From NCBI GenBank assembly GCA_031763025.1, contig JASSKH010000010.1:7063901-7127900 (forward strand): DNA of 64,000 bases, written 5' to 3'. Source of the DNA: Macrocystis pyrifera. Lineage: Eukaryota; Sar; Phaeophyceae; Laminariales; Laminariaceae. A program made the translations under genes and the position numbers. The notes below the pieces were generated by a model, which ran no database searches, was not told the DNA's origin, and worked only from the letters and a program-made list of their open reading frames with translations. Shown one piece after another: positions 56,849 to 64,000 of the stretch (positions are counted from its first letter, which is position 1; every line of letters starts with the position of its first letter).

Positions 56849-59051
56849 TAATACTATCAGTGTATATCGATATCGTTGTTTTTGGTTGTCACAAATGGGG
56901 TTAACATGGGTCCCCAATGGAGAGGATGGCACGCTCACAAAAAAAAACGTATCCCATGCGGCAAAATATGTCAGGAGATAGATACGTACGTCAAGCAAGG
57001 CAAAGCGTGCGCCGTCGGCGGCGTAAGGCCGAGGGTTTCACACTAAAACCTAGTAGTTTGGGGGTCAGTCAAGGCGCGTCGAAGGCAAAAAATTCTGCTC
57101 GTCGCCTGAAATATTTGCCGCGCGGTGAAACGCCCCACAAGGCTTGCATACCTGACGTTTGGCATGGATACATTTTTTCTTCGTGTGTGTTTTTAACACT
57201 AAAAAACCGTTCTTCCTATCGGCCGACTTCCATCACAAACCAGTGTCCCGGCCGATTTTTCTAAGGGCCAACGCCCCAATCGGTAGGGTGGACCGTAGCT
57301 GGACCAACTCCGGCGGACAGGCCTCGTAGCTTGGGTTTTGTTGTGGGTGAGCTCGTGCGAGTCCCATGCTACTACTCGAAGATGACTCTCCCGGGTGGCT
57401 ATCTCCAACGTACCTTCTCTGGGGGTCACGAGATGTAAGCTCTGTTGTCACAAACCTACGACAGAGATAATACATTGTGATACGTATCATGAAACAATTT
57501 TTCCGCTGGCCTCGGGCGAGTGATTGCTGCTGCTCGACCCGTCACCCCGAATGGGATGCTGGGTCAACTCTTGACAACTTTTTTTACACAAGGCACCCGA
57601 TGAGGTGTCGTTTGCACCAGGACGATCGCCTCCCCGAGAGGGCTTCGACTCGGTGCGTGCGGCATGGGTGTGTAGCCGTTTCGAAAGAAATTTGTCCGTA
57701 GGTGACCATGGAGTGACCCTTATCGGACAGATAGATATAGACAGACACATTTCCTAATCCTTTTCAGAGAACACAAGCGTACCACTTGGGGGATAGGTTG
57801 AAGGCTACTCGTTTACAAGTATATGCGTGGACGTCATTTTTCGCTTTGTGCACAATACATGATACCTGGACAGGTACATTCTCTACCGAGTACCAGGTAT
57901 ACATCAATGCGGACAGCAGTACACCAACGGTCAATACATTTACCCATAGTGCGTGGTATGATCCCGTCTAACGCAAGGCCCATGATGACCTTCGACAAGC
58001 CCGAAGGTGGCAAGGGCTACTACTCCGGGGGGGGGGGGCGGGACAGGACATCCCTGCAACCCCAACGGAAGTAGGATCAGCACATACCCAATACGGGTAC
58101 AGCAAGCAGCCACAGGTACTCCCCCGCCCGGATCATCCCAGTGTTCTGGTATGCGGGTACCAGCATCCTTATCCCCCCCAGAAGCAAATAACTCTTCCCA
58201 TCCGAGATGGGCAGGGCAAGCTTGCTATATAGCCACGCCCTTGACATGTACCTGGTAGATTTTTCTTTCGAGGAGGTACTTTTAAGTCCCTATCATCGTG
58301 AAAGAGGATGGCGAAAAAAAAAAAACGTACATCTTGAGTCACAAGACAGCAAGCACCCAGGGAGAGCCAGGCAGCGACTTACTTACCACTCCCAAGCGTG
58401 TGCGTGTGTAGTTTGCAAGCATGTTCAATTATCAAAAGGTGCCTGAATTATGCATTATACCGGTATCCTGGACTGGTGTTACTTGCCACCAGTGACAAGT
58501 CCAGTCTCTCGATCCCTGTCACAGCGTGGGGGCACAGTGCCTCCCAGGCGTGTCAACAAGTCAGGTGGACACGTTCTTATCCACCAGCATTAGAACAACC
58601 TTGAGCCTTGCAGGGCAATCAAAACATTGCGAGGCGTTTCCCTCCCGGGGATGGTTTGTGTGCCTCGACATACACATGCTATCTTACCGAAAAACAAAAA
58701 AGGGGGACCGTCAAGACACCGTCTGTTTGCAAATGAGTTGGTGACCGCGCATAGTATATATACCAGGTAACTATTTTATTGGGCGAAGCCCCATCAACAC
58801 ACGCAGTAAGTAACAAAAAAAATACGCTATTGACGTAAACACGTGATCCTGCAAGCTTCAGGCGGCTCACAAAACGATGAGCGTATGTACGCACTATGTT
58901 TCAATTTCCAAAACCTCTGGTGCGGCTGCCGTTTTTCGTTATCCCGCCCGCACACCCATGTATATCACGGAACAGGTGCTTCTGCACACCCTTGACAGAT
59001 GATCATTGATTCCCACGCAATGATTTAGATCTTTCAGGTCAGATGATCTGA
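56849..59051. other. Spacer with repeats and motif copies
   Basis: Holds a third copy of the ctctgttgtcaca...acagaga block (57440-57468), three TACCWGGTA motifs (57891, 58249, 58761) and a short coding-like run near 57970 (MMTFDKPEGGKGYY) without borders. No gene called. Confidence 0.4.
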
Positions 59052-59282
59052 ATGACCTGTATGATCTATCTCATCTTGCCGGGTGGGGGCCGCATAATCC
59101 GCGTGGACTACGACAGTTATCCCGGGTTGAATCTGTGCGATACGGATCGTTCACAGAGGCACGCTAAGGACCTATTAATAGATGATCCATCTGCAGATAA
59201 TGATCTGCCCGGCGGGTGGAATGCTTGTGATCTGACGGCTAAATGGCGTCCAACACACACTCTACGTTCATCTGAAATCTAG
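59052..59282 (+). CDS. Small ORF, 76 residues, doubtful
   Basis: Acidic, protein-like text (RIIRVDYDSYPGLNLCDTD, DLLIDDPSADNDLPGGWNAC) ending at TAG 59280-59282. It contains a CTATTAATAG palindrome in its DNA. It could be a remnant exon or a chance frame. No family recognised. Confidence 0.3.
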   Translation: MTCMIYLILPGGGRIIRVDYDSYPGLNLCDTDRSQRHAKDLLIDDPSADNDLPGGWNACDLTAKWRPTHTLRSSEI

Positions 59283-59529
59283 TACGCGACGCCATGGTAA
59301 CACATGGCAACACATGGTAACACCCCCACCCGCACACCCACCCTCGCCCTCGAACTGTGATACTGTGAACCGCTATCTTAACTCCCCTCTTCTCTATTTG
59401 ATAGCCGCACGAAGTTAAGTCGCTATCGGATTGGCTAGCGGCAACAAGGCGCGATTTGTACTGCCCTCTCATCCGCTCACAACACACAGCAGTGAGTTCC
59501 GACCGGCTTAAGACCAGCCATGACCGTCC

Positions 59530-62289
59530 CTATTCGATGGCAGCACCGGCTGCCCCCTCCTCCCCTTCACCGGGCAAGTTGTCGCCTATAAGAGCATGGA
59601 CGAACAAATCGCCGAGCACCTCAACCCGAAAAAAGGTTTTGCCCACGCTAGTTGTACAATACGCGAGGGCTAAAATAAAACGTAAAGGGAGCAGCACGGA
59701 CATCTCCCTGCGCGTGTACTGGAAACGAGTCCCTCGCGCTATGCAACAGTGAAAAACGGCGAAAGAAAGAAGAAAAACTACACATGAACGGGTGAAACAG
59801 ATTAGCACATACCAGGTACAGCGTACTCACACGCTGTAGATCTTTTGAACATGCCCCCCGCTCCGTTCCGCCCTGCCACCCTTCCCTGCCAACTCCCCAG
59901 CATACAAAACAAAAAGACAATATACTCGAAAACCAACAAACGGAAAGCAAGACATGTTAAGCCGTACGTGGTAAGAAAAAAAAAGAAGTTTCTTTAAAAA
60001 AAAAATGTACGAGTACGTACTATAGTTGTTGCTACTTGCTTTGCTGTCAAAACCGTTTTCAATTACCATACTACTTCGTACGTACGTATATGGAGCAAAT
60101 TACTCAAGGTGGCATCACGACAGTCCAGCAAGTATACACGTACGATGATCGCATAGCACACGCGTCGATTTTTGCAGCCTGATTATTGCTCCTGCAACGA
60201 GCCCCCCACACACGTGTCGGCGACAAGCTCTCGATCGCCGGGCATGCAGGTTAAAAACGGCAATGTGCACACTAAATTACATTCCGTTCCACCGCCATGC
60301 CTCGGGCGGAAATCACGGCAACGCCGACACCGAGCCCCCCCCCCCGTATTTCCCTCTTCCCACACCCCCTAGAGTATCTGTAAAAAAAAAACAAACAATC
60401 GATCTTTTTTTGCGTTGCCATGACTGCGCTTTCACGGTACCAGGAGCGCAATGCCGGCTGTGGCGGTAAACCATTCGGCCCAAGGGGACAGCATCACTTG
60501 AATAAAATATACCCGGCCGCCTTGTGTTCCCAACTCTCCTCCAACCCGCACAAACGAAACGCCACGAAAAATCGAGACCCCCGTTCGTTTGACGAAGGAA
60601 GGCACTTTTCGACCCCGCGCAAAAATGCAAAGCGGGTGAGTCGAGCACATCTCTTAAAATTAAGAGTTTTTGAATCCACACCTCCTCGGCGACCCAGGCA
60701 AGTGTGGTAGTGTTCTTGGCCAATATTTTTTTGCAATCTTCCACCAAGAAACCTCAAGCACGTTCTAGGGATTTCTATCCGAAAATCCTCCCGGAAGACC
60801 CAAACACTATTCGACTAATTGCCCGCAAAAGGCTCTCTTCCAGGAGGCCGAAGTTTTTTCTTCGAGGAAAATTACGTCCGAAAATCCGTCTCCCTGAAGG
60901 CCGGGCGGGCGAGGGGCTGCTTCTGCTTCTGCTGCCCCTGCTGATTGTGTGGCTGTGTTTACCAGGCGCCGAAGTACTCCTTCTGCCACTGCACTTTCAG
61001 CTCGTCGCAAGTCGTCCCGATCGCCTGTAGAAAATAACGAAACGTAAGGGGAGCGAAACACGATGTGATGCTGGTGTTGTGGCCGTCGAGCGTACGCGAA
61101 GAAAGCATAAAAGTGCACGGATAGGCGCACGGTACCTTCCGACTCATTTCAGGCCGCAACACCCCACCGAAATATCCCCTCCCCCCCTCCCTCCTCTCCA
61201 TTTGCTTGATATTTTGTATTGTATCAGACGAGAGCATGGAGGCCAACGTTTTTTTTCTTCTCGTGTTTCAAAATAATATTGATCTTACCAACAAATTATG
61301 TGTGCGCTATTAATAGCTCGGCACGGCCCCCGCGATCGTGAGGTTTATCTTCTTACATGCACATAGAGTGTGAATGTTTTGCTGGCAGTTTTGATGAAAT
61401 TTATCTAGCCCCCCCCGATACTATATACCTGGTATATATTGGTTGGGATGGCGTCGCTGCGCGAGATACACACATCCAGGGTACCGTTTTTTTTTTTTTT
61501 TTTTTTGCGGTTACCACGGCTGGCGGTCAAGTCAGATCCTTCTTGTGCGGGGAGAACCTTTGTTTCGCACAAGGGGGATGATCGTATCCCGTAGAGTGTA
61601 TATGGTAAGACACCCACGAGGCAGTTACATAGTAAACTCATTTCTGTCTCTGGAAGTGGCCACACCAGAAATTAATTCAATTCATTGATGCTGTCATCCA
61701 TACGCAAGAAAATCCGCCTCAAAAGCGGTTCTTAGTAGGACGCAGCTCGCCCTTCATGCGACTCGCCCAAAACCTCGCGGCCCTTCGCGCGTAGCGCAAG
61801 CAATGTCTGCCTGGTCGGTGAAAACCCGACGTGCTCCGTGCCGGAATTGGAGGGATGCGAGGGTTTATTGTCATACGACCACGGCCATGCATGATATTGA
61901 GTACCCCCCCCCCCCCCCCCCCCCCCCCCCCATCCAGCAAAACGCCTTGGCGCCGACAAACATACCTCCTCGACTTTGGGGTTGGCACCACAGTACAGCA
62001 CGAGCCACGGGAGGTTGGCTTTGCCGTCCGCGCCGCCGTCACCGCTCGCTGGGGCCTGAGAAGAAAGCAGAAGAAAAAAATGGAACCCGAAACCAACGTG
62101 TGCGGCCGCGCACGCATTCACCGCGGCAAGAGCGTGGAAACGCCGGAGAGAAAGTAAGTCTTGATGAACGGATATATCAAGTTATATATTTGTGTGTATA
62201 TATATCCTAACGGAAGACGTTATTAATGGTACAGCAGTAGTAGTCCAAGTGGTGGTCAAAACCCCTCCGAATGCGCACGCACCCCCCCC

Positions 62290-62321
<32 letters not shown>

Positions 62322-62824
62322 CCCCCCGTTTCGGTGAAGTAGGAACACCTGGTACTTGCCTGTGCGTGAATTGTTCAGCGATTTGCCGCACACGCTCTCT
62401 CGCCTGCCAAAACGACAGGGAAAGCAGCGCCAAAACTCGTATACTCCGGAGTACACGACAGCAGCATGACCCAAAGGTCAGGGTGCTCGCGGTGCAGCAG
62501 CGGCTTCCCCCCTACAAGAGCAAGCCGCAATAGGCCAAACAAACCCGCTTGACCACCACCACCACGATCACCAGCAGCAGCGGCTGCGGCGGATATATGC
62601 GCGGTAGCCGTTACAGCGGTCGCCGCACACGATGTGAAAATTGGCTGTATTGTGCTGCGCGATTGGCTCCTATATATATATTATAGCGCGTTGCGTTTAG
62701 CGTCTGTCAACGGGCGACACACCTGACCGGAACCTGCTCGCTGGACTTTCCCGACGACAGTGGGGTCTGCCTTCATCAGCTTCTCCTTGGACACAATCTG
62801 GCTGGTGTCTAGACGAGCCGATCC
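59530..62824 (-). CDS. Gene C: five small exons, unknown protein
   Basis: On the - strand exons 62824-62723, 62403-62356, 62055-61966, 61024-60963 and 59647-59530 (TAG) join without breaking frame (phases 0,0,0,2). Borders: atctcag|G, cag|gtgtgt, ttggcag|G, caa|gtacca (or cag|gcaagt, a GC donor that would break phase), cttctcag|G, gag|gtatgt, ttctacag|G, ctg|gtaaac, caactag|C. The visible 139 residues include DTSQIVSKEKLMKADPTVVG, RERVRQIAEQFTHRQ, ANLPWLVLYCGANPKVEEAI, DELKVQWQKEYFGA and FRVEVLGDLFVHALIGDNLP. The start lies upstream. No family recognised. The first, third and fourth exons are the firmest. An opposite-strand ATG frame overlaps the last exon (59528 onward), so that one is weakest. 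Confidence 0.55.
61656..61931 (-). repeat. Dispersed repeat with G-run end, copy 3
   Basis: Inserted in an intron of gene C. Begins (on the - strand) with the 28-base G run (C run at 61904-61931), then catgcatggccgtggtcg, the agcacgtcgggttttcacc block, and ends at tctggtgtggccac (61656). Confidence 0.85.
62282..62320 (+). repeat. Poly(dC) run, 39 bases with one A
   Basis: 8 C, A, 30 C, in an intron of gene C just downstream of its second exon. Confidence 0.97.
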
Positions 62825-63254
62825 CTGAGATGAAAAAAAAAAACGCCGAACACAAAGCAGAAACAGTAAACAACAAAAATATTCAAGTTGTTTCGTCAGC
62901 TTCTCCGAGGAATTACAGTAGTACGTACGTACGTGCATCCACTGTTCAAGTCCGGTTGAGTTGAACTCCTCAACATGCCCCGTGCGTTACTTGTGGTAGC
63001 GTATTTATTTTAGGACGACGTACTGTAGTAGCGAATAGAAAGAAATGGTCGGGTTTGCCTGCACGAACACGCTTTTCCGAAGTCATGTTCTGGGGCGGAG
63101 ATACTGATCTCCAGTCGGGAGCTCAAGAAAGCGATAAGGCAGCAATCCTAGCGGGGCATTGCACTGCTCCCCACCTGCCCTAAGCAACGATGGCCTTATC
63201 TGTCTGCACGGTAGGTATGAAGGGCCTCTTTCTTTCGGAGGTTTCTCACGATTA
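62825..63254. other. Upstream of the first seen gene C exon
   Basis: Intron or 5' region of gene C, with a gtacgtacgtac run at 62922. No further exon identified. Confidence 0.4.
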
Positions 63255-63310
63255 CGGGGGAGCATAGTAAATAGGACCAAACATTGTCTGTAAAAATAGG
63301 TGAATAAAAC
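63255..63310. mobile_element. TA-flanked MITE, half copy
   Basis: TA, then cgggggagcatagtaaatag, gaccaaacattg and an aaaaatagg middle as in copies 1 and 2. The right inverted end is missing. Confidence 0.65.
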
Positions 63311-63693
63311 GTTTTTCTTTCGGAAAAGAAATATGTGCGAGCAACCCGAAGACCAACCGCGAAGCCTCCACAGACTACACACCGCATCGATAACGCAAAA
63401 AACTGAGCACCGTCCGTTGATTGTGTTCTGACGACGTTGGATAAAGGAAGCAAAACTGCTGCTGCTACTGTTGGCAGGAAACGTCTGGCCATCCCTCATC
63501 GCTCCCGACGCTCCCCCCCACCCCAACCATCCGACTACGAAGTTTTGCCGTCAACTAAAAAAAAACTCCCCAATTATCGGTGAGATTATTTTTGGACCGG
63601 TGCGCCCTCGATCACTGGGGTAAAAGACTGTTGTCAGTGACCTATGCCACATTTTCAAATATAATGGTCAAAATTCTCCACCTCTATCCAACA
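63311..63693. other. Spacer, nothing recognised
   Basis: Frames across this stretch on the - strand run into the MITE and are not convincing. Confidence 0.4.
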
Positions 63694-63940
63694 GTGGCCA
63701 CACCGGAAAACAAATTGTCTCATACAAGCTGTCGTCGTTAATATGCAAGCCCGCCTCGCACTCTCAGTAGGAGGACTCGCCGGACACCTCACGGCGCTTC
63801 GCGCTGGGTGCAAGCAATATGTCTGCCTGACCGGTGAAAAAAACCCGACGTGCTCCGTCGCCGGCACTGTAGGGGTGCGTGGGCCTGTGGTCGTACGACT
63901 ACGGCCATGCATGATATCGAGCGACACCCTCCCACAGTAG
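63694..63940 (-). repeat. Dispersed repeat with G-run end, copy 4
   Basis: Same block order as copy 3, from the gtggccacaccgg end at 63694 through gacacctcacggcgcttcgc and gacgtgctccgtcgccgg to tacggccatgcatgatatcg. The G run is reduced here. Confidence 0.8.
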
Positions 63941-64000
63941 GGTGCAGCTCTCGCCCTTTCATGCAACTCGCCGAAAAGCACCTAACGGCGCTTCGCGCTT
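63941..64000 (-). repeat. Dispersed repeat, copy 5, cut by window end
   Basis: Starts within the unit (gcagctctcgccctttcatg, then aacggcgcttcgcgctt) directly behind copy 4, so the two are in tandem. Confidence 0.7.

Overview
The window looks like nuclear DNA from an intron-rich eukaryote. It has GT-AG introns of roughly 0.3-1.4 kb, small exons with consistent phases, a LINE, a chromodomain Ty3/gypsy element, tRNA-headed SINEs, MITE-like foldbacks, long poly(dG)/poly(dC) runs and many minisatellites. There is no rRNA, no CRISPR array and no bacterial operon. My best guess is a stramenopile alga such as a brown alga. That rests on general style (intron and repeat content, mid GC), not on a diagnostic gene.

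Layout. 0-9 kb: mostly non-coding, with a 60-70 bp minisatellite (0.7-1.5 kb), a duplicated 170 bp block, a candidate small gene (5.7-6.25 kb), a TTAA-flanked MITE (6.4 kb), a membrane-segment terminal exon (7.4 kb) and telomere-like repeats (8.4 kb). 9.8-10.06 kb: a terminal exon on the - strand. 10-17.4 kb: microsatellites, a 143 bp duplication, three copies of one SINE, and a 2.1 kb element with 14 bp inverted ends made of three ~42 bp satellite arrays in +,-,+ orientation. 17.96 kb: a signal-peptide first exon, cut off from whatever followed by a decayed LINE (18.4-22.4 kb) and a young Ty3/gypsy element (23.26-29.02 kb, identical LTRs).

33.6-41.3 kb: gene A, eight phase-consistent exons (815 visible residues) of a protein I do not recognise. 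It holds an internal duplication of a module with a W-x-Y-C-x-H / LVQLDP signature and a Thr-rich tail. 41.6-46.4 kb: SINE relatives and a ~3 kb degenerate minisatellite. 46.6-48.95 kb: gene B, whose tail resembles that of gene A. At its stop codon begins a 3.2 kb tandem array of tRNA-like units with alternating spacing (about 650 and 690 bp). 52-59 kb: repeats, two TA-flanked MITEs and weak small ORFs. 59.5-62.8 kb: gene C on the - strand, five small exons, unknown function. 62.8-64 kb: copies of a ~280 bp dispersed repeat with a G-run end.

The genes do not form an obvious pathway. Genes A and B probably arose by tandem duplication, and SINE-like sequence at their 3' ends seems to have been amplified with them. 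The two most unusual objects are the foldback-like satellite element at 14.25-16.39 kb and the dimeric tRNA-like array at 48.95-52.17 kb. Two short palindromic motifs, TACCWGGTA and CTATTAATAG, are also far above chance in the window.
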